Assembly (NCBI RefSeq): GCF_000745015.1
Contig: NZ_JQNA01000002.1
Span: 1,798,001 to 1,862,000 of the forward strand
Length of the DNA stretch: 64,000 nucleotides
Source: Burkholderia sp. 9120
Lineage (GTDB): Bacteria > Pseudomonadota > Gammaproteobacteria > Burkholderiales > Burkholderiaceae
Direction of reading: 5' to 3'
Shown here piece by piece: positions 27,193-36,571 of this stretch (the first letter of the stretch is position 1; every line of letters begins with the position of its first letter). The position numbers and the translations under genes are program-made. The notes below the pieces were generated by a model. It made no database searches. It worked only from the letters and a program-made list of their open reading frames with translations, and had not been told where the DNA came from.

Positions 27193-28133
27193 GGCGTCGG
27201 GTTTGCAATTCGCGCGAGCGGGACCAGTGCGCCCGCGTGCCGCGGCCGCCCCGGCTTTGTTCGGCGATATCCAGCACCACGCGGCGGCAGCAGCCAGTCG
27301 AGCCAGTCAACCATCCCGTCACCACGGGTCGCCGATACCAGTATCACCTCGATAAGCGGATTCACTCTCTGGGCATACTGGATGCAACGCGCCACGTCGA
27401 AGTCGACGTATGGCATCAGATCGATCTTGTTGATGATCATCAACGAGGCAGCGGCGAACATATCTGGATACTTGAGTGGTTTGTCTTCACCTTCGGTCAC
27501 CGAAAGCACAACGACCTTAGCGGCTTCACCCAGGTCCCAAAGCGCAGGGCAAACAAGGTTGCCGACGTTTTCGATGAACAGGATCGCGTGCGAAGCATCG
27601 CCATGATGCGCGGCGGCATGCAGGTCGAGGCGGGAGAATGCATCTCCGACCATCTGTGCATCCAGATGGCAACCACGGCCGGTGTTGACCTGAATCGCCG
27701 GCGCACCGGTAGCGCGAATGCGGTCGGCGTCGACGCTGGTCTGCTGATCGCCTTCGATAACAGCCACGCTAACGGCCCGCGGCCTCGCTTTGAGGGCCTT
27801 GATGCTTGCACAAAGCAGCGTGGTCTTGCCCGAACCTGGGCTGGATACGAGGTTGAACGCAGTGACGCCATGTGCCGCAAAATGGGCCCTGTTCTGGCTC
27901 GCGAGACGCTTGTTCTCACCCAGCACGTCGGCTTCCATATGGATAACCCGTGCCTGGCTAAGACCCGGTACGGACGACCCCGCAGCGCCTGTACCATAGT
28001 GCAGATCACCGTTCGAGGCTCTCACCCCTGCCCCAGCGACACCAGCACCGGCAGCCGCAGCCGCGGCGACTTCATCGTGGACAGAATGATGTCCGGAGTC
28101 CGACTCGGCGTCGCAGCCGCATACAATACACAT
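27189..28133 (-). CDS. hypB: Hydrogenase nickel-insertion GTPase HypB
   Basis: ATG 28133 is chosen because the product then begins with the conserved metal-binding MCIVCGC; a TTG 12 bases upstream is unlikely. The 314-residue protein has a variable linker containing a few His (SGHHSVHD), then the GTPase: P-loop [11 protein letters not shown] near residue 98, [31 protein letters not shown] and the NKIDL base-recognition motif. A C-terminal extension of ~25 residues after WLDWLLPP is unusual but poorly structured. It delivers nickel with HypA. Confidence 0.96.
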   Translation of the reverse strand: MCIVCGCDAESDSGHHSVHDEVAAAAAAGAGVAGAGVRASNGDLHYGTGAAGSSVPGLSQARVIHMEADVLGENKRLASQNRAHFAAHGVTAFNLVSSPGSGKTTLLCASIKALKARPRAVSVAVIEGDQQTSVDADRIRATGAPAIQVNTGRGCHLDAQMVGDAFSRLDLHAAAHHGDASHAILFIENVGNLVCPALWDLGEAAKVVVLSVTEGEDKPLKYPDMFAAASLMIINKIDLMPYVDFDVARCIQYAQRVNPLIEVILVSATRGDGMVDWLDWLLPPRGAGYRRTKPGRPRHAGALVPLARIANPTP

Positions 28134-28151
28134 GATTCTCTCCAAAAGCGT

Positions 28152-28499
28152 TCAATCGTTGACAACAAGGAGGTCGACTATGCGCAGCTCGGTGCCTCCG
28201 GTTGCTTGCAGGGCATAGCTGCCGCATCGCGAGCACGAGTCGATGTAGCTGGCAATTTCCACACTGGCGTCGCAGTTCAGGCACAGCGCCAAGCCAGGTG
28301 TCTCGTCGATCGTTATCTCGCAGCCCGCGAGGCAAGTGCCGGGCATCATGGCCGTAAGCGCGAAGTGCAGCGCCTGCGGCTCGACGCCTGCCAGCGCGCC
28401 GATCTCCAGCCGCAGTTGCGCGACCCGCAGGAAATGCTCCCGGGAAGCAGCGGCTTCGATCATCCGCAAAATGCCGCCCGCGAGGGTAAGTTCATGCAT
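28152..28499 (-). CDS. hypA: Hydrogenase nickel metallochaperone HypA
   Basis: Start set at MHELTLAGGILRMIE because His2 is the nickel ligand in all HypA proteins; the open frame upstream overlaps the protease gene. The 115 residues include the zinc site Cys73-x2-Cys76 and Cys89-x2-Cys92. Its first codons overlap the end of the protease gene by 8 bases. It partners HypB in filling the active site of HoxH. Confidence 0.95.
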   Translation of the reverse strand: MHELTLAGGILRMIEAAASREHFLRVAQLRLEIGALAGVEPQALHFALTAMMPGTCLAGCEITIDETPGLALCLNCDASVEIASYIDSCSRCGSYALQATGGTELRIVDLLVVND

Positions 28500-28986
28500 G
28501 AGAAGCCTGCAGCGCAATCGGCTCAAGCCCGGCGTTGCCATCAAGCCAGCGTTGCCCCCAAACCAGGGCCTGCGAAAGATAGATGAGCGCCTGCCTTCCT
28601 GGCGGTTCACCGAGTTCAAACCCCGCCCCACGAATCGCAAGCAGCACGCACGGAGGAGGCTCGATGCCGGAAAGGTCGCGATAGACCTGCATCACAGACT
28701 GAGCCGAAAGCGAGTGGGTGGTGAAACTCTCATCGCGCGCGGCATGGAGCTTAGTCACTTCGAACGGTGCAGCGCAATTCAAGCTGGCATCGACAAACAG
28801 CACCCGTTCGCGGCCCGTCAAGTCAAGTGCGTGCTCGATCTGCAACTGGTAGTCCTCCAGAAAGTCCACGTGGATTCCGACAGACGATCCGGCGAGCACG
28901 CCGAGTTGTTGCACGAACAAAGGCCCGAGCGCGTCGTCGCCGCGGCTCACATTGCCCCAACCGAACACCAGCAGCGGAGCCGTCAT
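28492..28986 (-). CDS. hoxW: Hydrogenase maturation endopeptidase
   Basis: The ATG at 28986 overlaps the hoxH stop (ATGA). The 164-residue product has the HybD/HycI fold: LVFGWGNVSRGDDALGP with the first acidic nickel-sensing residue, VDFLEDYQLQIEHALDL and LFVDASLNC, then FTTHSLSAQSVMQVY (conserved His). Such proteases cut the C-terminal tail of the large subunit after nickel insertion. Being next to hoxH, it is presumably HoxH-specific. Confidence 0.9.
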   Translation of the reverse strand: MTAPLLVFGWGNVSRGDDALGPLFVQQLGVLAGSSVGIHVDFLEDYQLQIEHALDLTGRERVLFVDASLNCAAPFEVTKLHAARDESFTTHSLSAQSVMQVYRDLSGIEPPPCVLLAIRGAGFELGEPPGRQALIYLSQALVWGQRWLDGNAGLEPIALQASHA

Positions 28987-30497
28987 CCCTGTACCCCGAT
29001 CGGAGCGGCCAGATTGCGGGCAAGTTCGCCATCGGCCGACCGCGTGACATGGTCCACCAACTCGCCGTCGGCCTTTTGCAGCACCACGTCCAGCGGCATC
29101 TTGCCAAATGCATGCGTGGCGCACGAGAGGCACGGATCGAAGGCACGGATGGCCACCTCGATGCGGTTGAGCAACCCTTCGGTCAACTCCTTGCCGTCCA
29201 GATACTCGCGCGCAACCGAGCGCACGGCCTCGTTCATCGCCTGGTTGTTGTGCGTCGTGGAGACGATCAGATTGCACATGGTGACGAGATCGTCCGGACC
29301 CACACGGTAATCATGAATCAGCGTGCCGCGCGGTGCTTCGATAATGCCTATGCCCCCGCCCTGACGCTCGCCACTGGCCATCAGGTCGCCTTGCAGGATG
29401 TCCGGATTATCCAGCAGGTCCCTGATTATCTCCACCGTGTGGAGCACTTCGATCATGCGTGCCCAGTGGTAGGCAAGCGTCGCATGAACCAGCGATCCCC
29501 TGCCCCAGTCGACGAACTCCCTGCGCTGCGCCTCCGCCAAAGGACTCGGAATGAAATCGCAGTTCTGCACGCGTGCGAGCGGTCCGACGCGATACCAACC
29601 GGTTTCGCGTCCGATGCTGCGCAGATGTGGAAACTTCATGTAGGTCCACGGTCGCGTCTCTTCCTCAATCAGGTCCATGTAGCGCTGGTCGTTCACGCCG
29701 TCGAGGATGATCTGACCGTCGGCATCGCGAGCGCGCAGCACGCCGTCGTAGAGGTCCATGGCGCCGTCCGCGCGCACAAGTGACAGCATCTTTGAGGGGA
29801 AGCTGGCGAAACTATCGTAAAGTGCGCGGTTTTGCGCGTGCAACTGCTTGACGACGTCCACGGCTTCGGCCGCCCACGCGATCATTTGATCCACGTCCTT
29901 GCGGAGCACGTCGCGGTCAGACTGGCTGACGTGCTTGTTCATGCCGCCCGGTATCGAACCAGTGCCGTGGATACGTTTGCCCGAAGTCACACGAATCAGC
30001 TCCTGACCGAACTTGCGTAACAGAATGCCTTTTCTGGCGATGTCGGGGTGCGCCTTTGCCACCCCAACAATGTTGCGCAGGTTCACATCCGAATCGAACC
30101 CGAACAGCAGGTCGGGCGATGCCAGGTAGAAGAAATGCAGCGCATGCGATTGCATCACCTGGCCGTAGTGCATCAGCCTGCGGATCTTCTCGGCACTGCG
30201 GGTGATGGGCTGCGCGCCCACGACGAGGTCCATCGCCTTGCATGCGGCCAGTTGATGCGATACCGGGCAGATCCCGCAAAGGCGCTGCACCATCACCGGG
30301 ACTTCCCAGTAGGGCCGGCCTTCGATGAACTTCTCGAAGCCGCGGAATTCGACGATGTGCAGACGCACCTGCTGCACGCGCTGCTGCTCGTCGAGCAGGA
30401 TCGTCACCTTGCCGTGGCCTTCCACACGCGATACCGGGTCGATCGCTATCCGGCGCAGGCCCTGTGGGTTGGCAGCGGTCTCGAGGTCGAAGCTCAT
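28983..30497 (-). CDS. hoxH: NAD+-reducing [NiFe] hydrogenase large subunit HoxH
   Basis: The 504-residue catalytic subunit has both nickel-binding pairs: RLCGICPVSH (Cys74, Cys77) and DPCLSCATH (Cys456, Cys459). After that motif come 42 residues starting AFGKMPLDV, the tail that the maturation protease removes; this is longer than the ~25 usual in the family. RVEGHGKVTI at the N-terminus and the general pattern match group 3d (HoxEFUYH-type) enzymes. It splits or forms H2 in the cytosol, bound to HoxY. The gene lies 20 bases after hoxY. Confidence 0.96.
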   Translation of the reverse strand: MSFDLETAANPQGLRRIAIDPVSRVEGHGKVTILLDEQQRVQQVRLHIVEFRGFEKFIEGRPYWEVPVMVQRLCGICPVSHQLAACKAMDLVVGAQPITRSAEKIRRLMHYGQVMQSHALHFFYLASPDLLFGFDSDVNLRNIVGVAKAHPDIARKGILLRKFGQELIRVTSGKRIHGTGSIPGGMNKHVSQSDRDVLRKDVDQMIAWAAEAVDVVKQLHAQNRALYDSFASFPSKMLSLVRADGAMDLYDGVLRARDADGQIILDGVNDQRYMDLIEEETRPWTYMKFPHLRSIGRETGWYRVGPLARVQNCDFIPSPLAEAQRREFVDWGRGSLVHATLAYHWARMIEVLHTVEIIRDLLDNPDILQGDLMASGERQGGGIGIIEAPRGTLIHDYRVGPDDLVTMCNLIVSTTHNNQAMNEAVRSVAREYLDGKELTEGLLNRIEVAIRAFDPCLSCATHAFGKMPLDVVLQKADGELVDHVTRSADGELARNLAAPIGVQG

Positions 30498-30517
30498 GGC
30501 GGTTCAGTCTCCGGCGC

Positions 30518-31093
30518 TCAGTCGTAATGCATCAGTGCATGGGTCAGGAGCGGCGTGCGCCCGGCCATCAGGTCGTTCAGAAAACTCCAGAAAGCATCCG
30601 CCGAAGGCGGGCAACCGGGCAGAAAATAGTCCACATGCACGACCGCGTGGATCGGCCGTACCTGCCGAAGCAGCGGCGGCAGTTCGGGGTCGTTCGGAAT
30701 CGCACTCCCTTCGCTCAGGCCGGGACGATCGTGATAGACCTCATTGAGCACATCGGCCAGATCGAAACGATTGCGCTCGGCCGGCAGACCGCCGTTGATT
30801 GCACACGCACCCATCGCCACCAGCGTCTTGCAGTTGGCGCGAAACGCGCGCAGCACCGCCACGTTCTCCGCGTTGCACACGCCGCCTTCGATCAGACCGA
30901 TATCGCATTTGCCGACTTCCTTGATGTCGGTGAGCGGCGAGCGGTCGAACTCGACGTGCTCGATCAGCGTCAGCAGGCGTTCGTCGATATCGAGGAAGGA
31001 CGTGTGGCAGCCGAAGCAGCCCGCCAGCGACACCGTTGCCACTTTCCACTTATGCGGTTGATGGGCGGTGTCGACATTCATGAGCGTGCTCAC
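30518..31093 (-). CDS. hoxY: NAD+-reducing hydrogenase small subunit HoxY
   Basis: A GTG at 31093 overlaps the hoxU stop (GTGA) with GAGG just upstream; an ATG four codons in is the alternative. The 191 residues carry LAGCFGCHTSFLDIDE (Cys26, Cys29), EGGVCNAEN, AMGACAINGGLPAERN and FLPGCPPSADAFW, the ligands of a single proximal [4Fe-4S] cluster. There is no Tat signal, consistent with a cytosolic enzyme. It passes electrons between HoxH and HoxFU. Confidence 0.95.
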   Translation of the reverse strand: MSTLMNVDTAHQPHKWKVATVSLAGCFGCHTSFLDIDERLLTLIEHVEFDRSPLTDIKEVGKCDIGLIEGGVCNAENVAVLRAFRANCKTLVAMGACAINGGLPAERNRFDLADVLNEVYHDRPGLSEGSAIPNDPELPPLLRQVRPIHAVVHVDYFLPGCPPSADAFWSFLNDLMAGRTPLLTHALMHYD

Positions 31094-31812
31094 GAGGCCT
31101 CCTGCGTGTCGACGTCGGCGGCCGTATGCGGGTCGTAGCGGCGCACCCCGATCGGGATCACGAAGCCGCGCCGTTTCGGCAGGATCGCGCCCACCGGACA
31201 GATGCTCGCGGCGCGGTCCGATAGCGCCATGTCGCTATCGACCAGCAAGCCGCTCATACTGTTGACCACCAGATGCGTGCCGATACCGTGCCCGGCGATC
31301 GCAAACACCTCCTTGCCGTCGATGTCATGACTCGCCCGCACGCACAGTTCGCACAGAATGCAGCGGTTAAAATCGATCATCACGTCGGCATGGCTGGCGT
31401 CGATCGGGCGGCGCGGATAGAACTCCTGGAATAGCACGTCTTCCATGTTCATCTCGTAGGCCGTCGCCTGCAGCAGACAGTTGCCGCTTTTTTCGCACGA
31501 CGGGCAAAAGTGATTGCCTTCGACGAACAGCATCTGCAGCAACATCTTGCGCTCGGCGTTGAGTTCATCTGTATTGCTTTCGACCACCTCGCCCGCAGCG
31601 GCCTGAAGGGTGCACGCCGAGCCAGCGCGACCCTTGACCTTCACCGTGCACACGCGGCACGACCCCTGCGGATGAAAGTCTGGATGCCAGCACAGGTGCG
31701 GGATATAACGCCCCGCGCGCCGCGCCGCCTGCAGAATCGTTTCACCCGGCTCGAAGGGTACGTCTTCGCCATCGAGCGAAAAGGTAGCGGCGGTTTGAAC
31801 GGGCGTGCTCAT
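31090..31812 (-). CDS. hoxU: Diaphorase subunit HoxU (NuoG-like)
   Basis: GGAGG precedes ATG 31812, which is inside the end of hoxF. The 240 residues contain a plant-type [2Fe-2S] site (HLCWHPDFHPQGSCRVCTVK...SACTLQ), a NuoG-like NHFCPSCEKSGNCLLQ cluster site and a ferredoxin-like pair (FNRCILCELCVRASHD, RAASICPVGAILPK). HoxU links the hydrogenase module to HoxF. The three clusters give the usual electron path. Confidence 0.95.
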   Translation of the reverse strand: MSTPVQTAATFSLDGEDVPFEPGETILQAARRAGRYIPHLCWHPDFHPQGSCRVCTVKVKGRAGSACTLQAAAGEVVESNTDELNAERKMLLQMLFVEGNHFCPSCEKSGNCLLQATAYEMNMEDVLFQEFYPRRPIDASHADVMIDFNRCILCELCVRASHDIDGKEVFAIAGHGIGTHLVVNSMSGLLVDSDMALSDRAASICPVGAILPKRRGFVIPIGVRRYDPHTAADVDTQEAS

Positions 31813-33632
31813 GATGGAACCTCCAGAGGCGCGGTCGCGCCTTCTTGCCCGGTAATGCGGCGGGTGTCCGCCAGTTCGGCGTCGAGATCGAAAGCCGGCT
31901 CGAACCTTAGCGAGGTCAAACGCCGCTCGTAAGCGGGCCGGAACTTGACAATGGTGTCGTGCAACGCGTTGCACGCCGCGCCGCCCAGACCGCAATGCGT
32001 TGTGCCGTGCATCAGACTGTCGATATCGGACAGCACGTCGACGTCGCGGCGCGAGCCTCGACCGGCGGCGAGTTTGTCCATCGTCCTGAGCACCAGCGCA
32101 GTGCCCACCCGACACGGCGTGCAGAATCCGCAGCTCTCTTGCGCGAAGAAGCCGGCGTAGTTGCGCGCGACCTCGAACATGTCGCGTGAGCGGTCGAACA
32201 CCATGAACGCACCTGCCGTCGGCACATCTTCGAACGCAATACGACGCCCGAACTCCAGCGCCGACAGGCACTTGCCGGACGGACCGCCCACTTGCACCGC
32301 CTGGGTGTCGCGCGCGCCGCAATCGTCCAGAATACGATCGATGCTGGTGCCCATCGGATACTCATAGATACCCGGTCGATCACAGTCTCCCGACACCGAA
32401 TGAACGCTCGTGCCGGTGGATTTCGCCGTACCGATCGCCGCCCACCAGGCGCCGCCCTGCAGCGCGATATGCGTCGCGGCGCAGAGCGTCTCTACGTTAT
32501 CGACCGCGGTCGGCTGCCCGAGGTAGCCGCGCTCGGCGGGAAACGGCGGCCGGATGCGCGGCGTGCCGCGCTTGCCCTCCAGCGACTCGATCAGCGACGA
32601 CTCTTCCCCACACACATACGCCCCGGCACCCACATGAATCTCGATGTCGAAATCGAACCCCGCCTTCCCCAGAATCGAGGCACCCAGCAAATGCGCGGCG
32701 CGGCGGCGCTGCAGCACGTCAAGCAACGACTCGAGCAGGTAGCGATACTCACCGCGTAAATAGAGCATGCCGCGCCGCGCGCCGATGGCGAGCGCGCCGA
32801 TCGTCATGCCTTCAAACACCATGTCGGGGTGCCGCGACAGCAGCACCCGATCCTTGAACGTGCCGGGCTCGCCTTCATCGGCATTGCACACCATGTAGTG
32901 TTCGCTGCCTTTTGCGTCCCGGCACAATTGCCATTTCATGCCGGTGACGAAGCCTGCGCCGCCGCGTCCACGGAGGTTAGAACGCTTCATCTCGTCGAAC
33001 AACGCCGGTATGCCGCGTGCCAGCGCAGCTGAAATAGCTTTACCCGGATGGAGCGACGTGCCGAGCAGAACATCCGCGCGCCGCACGTGGTCGTTGACGC
33101 GGGACCATTGCGCCGGCCAGTCGGTCACCGGCACCCTCGCCTCGATCAACCCTGCGAGCGTTTCAACGCGCGCGGCGTCAAGTCGCGTCACCACCTGATG
33201 GTGATTGATCAATAATGACGGCCCCTGATCGCACAAACCCGTGCAGGAACAGAAATCCACGCTGACGCGACCGTCGGCACGCGTCTCGCCGCGCTCGACG
33301 CCCAGCCGCTGACACAGGTCGTCGAGCAACGACACGTTGTCAAGCATGCGGTCGGTGATGTTGTCGCTGAACAGCACGCGGTATTCGCCCACCGGATTGG
33401 TATGAAAGAAGCGATAAAACGTCGCCACACCCTCAACGTGAGCGAGGGTCAGGCCGAGTCCGTCGGCCAGATCACCCAGCATAGGACGTGGCAGCCAGCC
33501 GTGTTGCACCTGGGCTTCACGCAGAATCTGCACGAGCGCATGCGGACTACCGCCGTAGTGCGCCAGCAGCGCAGCGACCTGATCGCCCGGGACGTCGGCG
33601 AGCTGGGCAAGACCCGATGCGGAAGCCACCAT
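31809..33632 (-). CDS. hoxF: NAD+-reducing hydrogenase diaphorase subunit HoxF (NuoE-NuoF fusion)
   Basis: ATG 33632 lies just inside the end of the adh gene with GAGGGCG upstream. The 607-residue product fuses a NuoE-like domain (~1-160, VEGVATFYRFFHTNPVGEYR and CSCTGLCDQGPSLL) to a NuoF domain: LRGRGGAGFVTGMKW (NAD/FMN), YMVCNADEGEPGTFKDR, YVCGEESSLIESLEGKRG and ESCGFCTPCRVGT ([4Fe-4S]). The first cysteine pair expected for the NuoE [2Fe-2S] cluster is not present (region VLFSDNITDRM). It exchanges electrons with NAD(H). This arrangement matches HoxF of soluble NAD+-reducing hydrogenases. Confidence 0.95.
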   Translation of the reverse strand: MVASASGLAQLADVPGDQVAALLAHYGGSPHALVQILREAQVQHGWLPRPMLGDLADGLGLTLAHVEGVATFYRFFHTNPVGEYRVLFSDNITDRMLDNVSLLDDLCQRLGVERGETRADGRVSVDFCSCTGLCDQGPSLLINHHQVVTRLDAARVETLAGLIEARVPVTDWPAQWSRVNDHVRRADVLLGTSLHPGKAISAALARGIPALFDEMKRSNLRGRGGAGFVTGMKWQLCRDAKGSEHYMVCNADEGEPGTFKDRVLLSRHPDMVFEGMTIGALAIGARRGMLYLRGEYRYLLESLLDVLQRRRAAHLLGASILGKAGFDFDIEIHVGAGAYVCGEESSLIESLEGKRGTPRIRPPFPAERGYLGQPTAVDNVETLCAATHIALQGGAWWAAIGTAKSTGTSVHSVSGDCDRPGIYEYPMGTSIDRILDDCGARDTQAVQVGGPSGKCLSALEFGRRIAFEDVPTAGAFMVFDRSRDMFEVARNYAGFFAQESCGFCTPCRVGTALVLRTMDKLAAGRGSRRDVDVLSDIDSLMHGTTHCGLGGAACNALHDTIVKFRPAYERRLTSLRFEPAFDLDAELADTRRITGQEGATAPLEVPS

Positions 33633-33643
33633 GGCGTGCGCCC

Positions 33644-34678
33644 TCAAGCCTTCGCGAATTCGAGTACCACGCGCGACGGCACATCGCCATGCGCGAGGCG
33701 TTGGAACACGTTGTTGATCGCCGAGAGCGGCTGCAGTTCGATATCGGCCTTCACCCTCCCATCCGCGGCAAAGGCAAGTGCTTCGGCCATGTCGCCGCGA
33801 TTACCGACGAACGAGCCACGAATGGTGATGCAGTTCGCCACGACATCGAACAACGGTGTCGGAAACTCGCCTGGGGGCAACCCTACCAGCACGCAGGTGC
33901 CGCATTTACGTGTCATGCCGACGCCCTGCTTGAATGCCCCGAGCGACGGCGCCGTGATCAGCACGCCGTGGGCGCCGCCCCCCGTGGCTTTGATGACAGC
34001 AGCGATCGGATCGCCATCTTTCGCGTTGACCGTAGCATCCGCGCCGAGGCGTTTGGCATGCGCGAGTTTGCCGTCGTCGATATCGACCGCACACACGTGC
34101 AGGCCCATCGCCTTCGCATACTGAACACCCAGATGCCCGAGACCGCCGATGCCCGAGATCACGACCCATTCACCAGGCCGTGCCTGCGTCTCCTTGATGC
34201 CCTTGTAGGAAGTGATCCCCGCACAGATCAGTGGCGCCGCGTCACGAGCCGCCAGATGCGCTGGTATGTGAGCGACGTAGTTCGGATCAGCGACGATGTA
34301 TTCGGCGAAACCGCCGTTCTTCGTATAGCCGCCAAACTGCGCTTCGGCGCACACGGGCTCGCGGGCAGCAAGGCAAAACTCACAATGTCCGCAGGCAGAG
34401 TAGAGCCATGGCACACCTACACGGTCACCTTCCTTCACAGCCGTAACGCCCGCCCCAAGCGCGGTGACAATGCCGATACCCTCATGACCCGGCGTGAACG
34501 GCAATGAAGGCTTTAACGGCCAGTCCCCATTCGCAGCATGCAAATCGGTGTGGCATACACCACACGCTTCGGTTTTCACAAGAATCTGGCCTGGGCCAGG
34601 CTCAGGAATATCGAGTTCCTTGAGCACCAGCGGTTTGCCGAACTGTTCGACAACAGCAGCTTGCATTGTGGATGTCAT
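33644..34678 (-). CDS. adhP: Zinc-dependent alcohol dehydrogenase, AdhP type
   Basis: A 344-residue medium-chain dehydrogenase. Catalytic zinc ligands: GVCHTDLHAANGDW, PGHEGIG and ICAGITSYKG; structural zinc site CGHCEFCLAAREPVC; NAD-binding GIGGLGHLGVQYAKAMG. It interconverts ethanol or other primary alcohols with aldehydes, using NAD(H). GAGGAAC precedes the start. It lies directly between pntB and hoxF, its stop overlapping the hoxF leader, so it shares the hydrogenase transcript. With the aldehyde dehydrogenase at the head of the array it could either oxidise ethanol or make it as an electron sink. Confidence 0.93.
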   Translation of the reverse strand: MTSTMQAAVVEQFGKPLVLKELDIPEPGPGQILVKTEACGVCHTDLHAANGDWPLKPSLPFTPGHEGIGIVTALGAGVTAVKEGDRVGVPWLYSACGHCEFCLAAREPVCAEAQFGGYTKNGGFAEYIVADPNYVAHIPAHLAARDAAPLICAGITSYKGIKETQARPGEWVVISGIGGLGHLGVQYAKAMGLHVCAVDIDDGKLAHAKRLGADATVNAKDGDPIAAVIKATGGGAHGVLITAPSLGAFKQGVGMTRKCGTCVLVGLPPGEFPTPLFDVVANCITIRGSFVGNRGDMAEALAFAADGRVKADIELQPLSAINNVFQRLAHGDVPSRVVLEFAKA

Positions 34679-34718
34679 GGCTTGTTCCTCGGTTGCGATA
34701 AACGGAGCGCTCTACCTG

Positions 34719-36173
34719 CTACGCCACAGCGGGCAAACCGAGCCCGCGGACCGCTTCGATCATCTTGATGAGCACGGCCTGGGCGTCGCCATAGACCATG
34801 TTGCAGTTGTCTGCGTAGAAAAGTGCATTGACGATGCCGGCGTAACCCTTGCCTTCGCCGCGCTTGATCACGAACACCTGCTTGGCGTGATCGGCGTTGA
34901 GGATCGGCATGCCGTAGATGGCTGATGATTTGTCGGTGCGCGCGGCCGGGTTCACTACGTCGTTGGCGCCGATTATCAGCGCCACGTCAGTCGTGGCGAA
35001 CTGGTCGTTGATATCCTCGAGCTGAAAGATCATGTCGTAGGGAACACCGGCCTCTGCCAGCAACACGTCCATCTGGCCCGGCATGCGACCTGCCACCGGG
35101 TGAACCGCAAACTTCACCGAGACGCCGCCCGCCTGCAGCAGTTTGACGAATTCGTAGAGCTTGCCCTGCCCCTGCGAGACAGCAAGACCGTAGCCCGGCA
35201 CGATGATCACCGAGGCGGCATAGCGCATCGCGATGCCGGCGTCGCCCGGCTGGGTAGGCTTGAGCTCGCCCTTGATCTTGCCCTGCTTGTGCTTTGACGC
35301 CACGTCACCGAAGTTGGTGAAGATCACATTGCTCACGGAACGGTTCATCGCCGTGGCCATTAGCAGCGTCAGCAACATGCCGGCCGCGCCCACCACCATG
35401 CCCGCGATCATCAATGCTGGGTTCTGTAGCACATAGCCTTCAATGCCGACTGCGAGACCCGTGAAGGCGTTGAAGATGGAAATCACCACCGGCATGTCGG
35501 CGCCGCCAATCGGCAGCGTCATCAGGATGCCCAGCGCCAGCGCGCAAGCGAAGAACACGTAGATCCACGTCGGCATCGCCAGGATCAACGCTGCCTTGTC
35601 CGCACTAGCGACGACGATGTAGGCACCCACGGCGACAGTCAACAGCAGGACCAACCCGTTGAACGCCTGCTGCCCTTTCACGCGGACCGGCTTGTTGATG
35701 ACCCCATCAAGCTTGGCCCAGGCAATCAGCGAGCCCGACAGCGACACCGCGCCGATCAATGCGCCGAGCAAGGTCATGACGAGTGCGCCTGCACCCGGGG
35801 CCTTGTTGCCGAACAGTTCGACCGCAGCAATCGCGCCGGCCGCGCCGCCGCCCATGCCGTTGTAGATCGCCACCATTTGCGGCATGGCGGTCATGGCCAC
35901 CTTGCGGCCGCCCCACCAGGCCACCCCGCCGCCCAGCGCCAATGCGACGACGGCGAGGCCGAGGTTGACAGGCAGATTGGGCCGTGCCGCCGCCCCCACG
36001 TCGAACGCGTACAGAAAGCTCGCCAATACGGCGACCGCCATGCCGATGCCGGCCACGAAGATGCCCGAAGGCGCCGTTACCGGCGACGACATGCGGTGCA
36101 GGCCATACAGGAAGAGAAAGGCAGCGGCGAGATCGACCGCGCCGATGCCGATGTGAGAGATCAGGATCAACAT
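34719..36173 (-). CDS. pntB: Proton-translocating NAD(P)+ transhydrogenase subunit beta
   Basis: The 484-residue protein has about eight hydrophobic helices in the first 260 residues and then the soluble NADP(H) domain (SVIIVPGYGLAVSQGQGKLY, FAVHPVAGRMPGQMDVLLAE, VALIIGANDVVNPAARTD, MPILNADHAKQVFVIKRG). It couples hydride transfer between NADH and NADP+ to proton movement. GAGGG precedes ATG 36173, ten bases after the second alpha part. Its location inside a hydrogenase array is unusual. Confidence 0.96.
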   Translation of the reverse strand: MLILISHIGIGAVDLAAAFLFLYGLHRMSSPVTAPSGIFVAGIGMAVAVLASFLYAFDVGAAARPNLPVNLGLAVVALALGGGVAWWGGRKVAMTAMPQMVAIYNGMGGGAAGAIAAVELFGNKAPGAGALVMTLLGALIGAVSLSGSLIAWAKLDGVINKPVRVKGQQAFNGLVLLLTVAVGAYIVVASADKAALILAMPTWIYVFFACALALGILMTLPIGGADMPVVISIFNAFTGLAVGIEGYVLQNPALMIAGMVVGAAGMLLTLLMATAMNRSVSNVIFTNFGDVASKHKQGKIKGELKPTQPGDAGIAMRYAASVIIVPGYGLAVSQGQGKLYEFVKLLQAGGVSVKFAVHPVAGRMPGQMDVLLAEAGVPYDMIFQLEDINDQFATTDVALIIGANDVVNPAARTDKSSAIYGMPILNADHAKQVFVIKRGEGKGYAGIVNALFYADNCNMVYGDAQAVLIKMIEAVRGLGLPAVA

Positions 36174-36183
36174 GGCGACGCCC

Positions 36184-36546
36184 TCAATGTTTCTTCACGT
36201 GGATGGACTTGACGGTACCGGTCTTGCCGTGCCCGCCGTGCCCCGCTGTGTGGTCGCTGGTCTTGAACATGGCGAGCATGCGGTCGGTGACCGCGTAGCC
36301 GCCCGCGGCATTGCCCGCGCCGAGCAGCACGGCAAAGAAACCGATGACCTGCTCCTGCACCGTGCTCGCGTTCAGCAGCGCATAGATCCCGCCCACCACT
36401 ACGATGCCGTGCACGAAGTTCGAGCCCGACATCAGCGGCGTGTGGAGGATGGCCGGCACGCGGCCGATAATCACCCAGCCGGCAAACGCCGCCAGCATGA
36501 AGATATAAAGCGCGACGAAGCCGGAAATGCTGATCTGGAAGTCCAT
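36184..36546 (-). CDS. pntAB: NAD(P)+ transhydrogenase alpha part 2 (membrane)
   Basis: A 120-residue membrane protein with four helices (ISGFVALYIFMLAAFAGWVI, IVVVGGIYALLNA, VIGFFAVLLGAGNAAGGYAV). It is the separate membrane part of the alpha subunit found in three-component transhydrogenases (PntAA-PntAB-PntB). Hydrophilic His/Lys tail at the C-terminus. The start has GAGGACATTGCA upstream; 25 bases from pntAA and 10 from pntB. Confidence 0.94.
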   Translation of the reverse strand: MDFQISISGFVALYIFMLAAFAGWVIIGRVPAILHTPLMSGSNFVHGIVVVGGIYALLNASTVQEQVIGFFAVLLGAGNAAGGYAVTDRMLAMFKTSDHTAGHGGHGKTGTVKSIHVKKH

Positions 36547-36571
36547 TGCAATGTCCTCAGTCGGGGCACGT

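Noticed and set aside
27141..28586. Long plus-strand open frame across hypB and hypA
   Set aside because: Antisense to two well-recognised hyp genes, no ribosome site, residue composition typical for a shadow.
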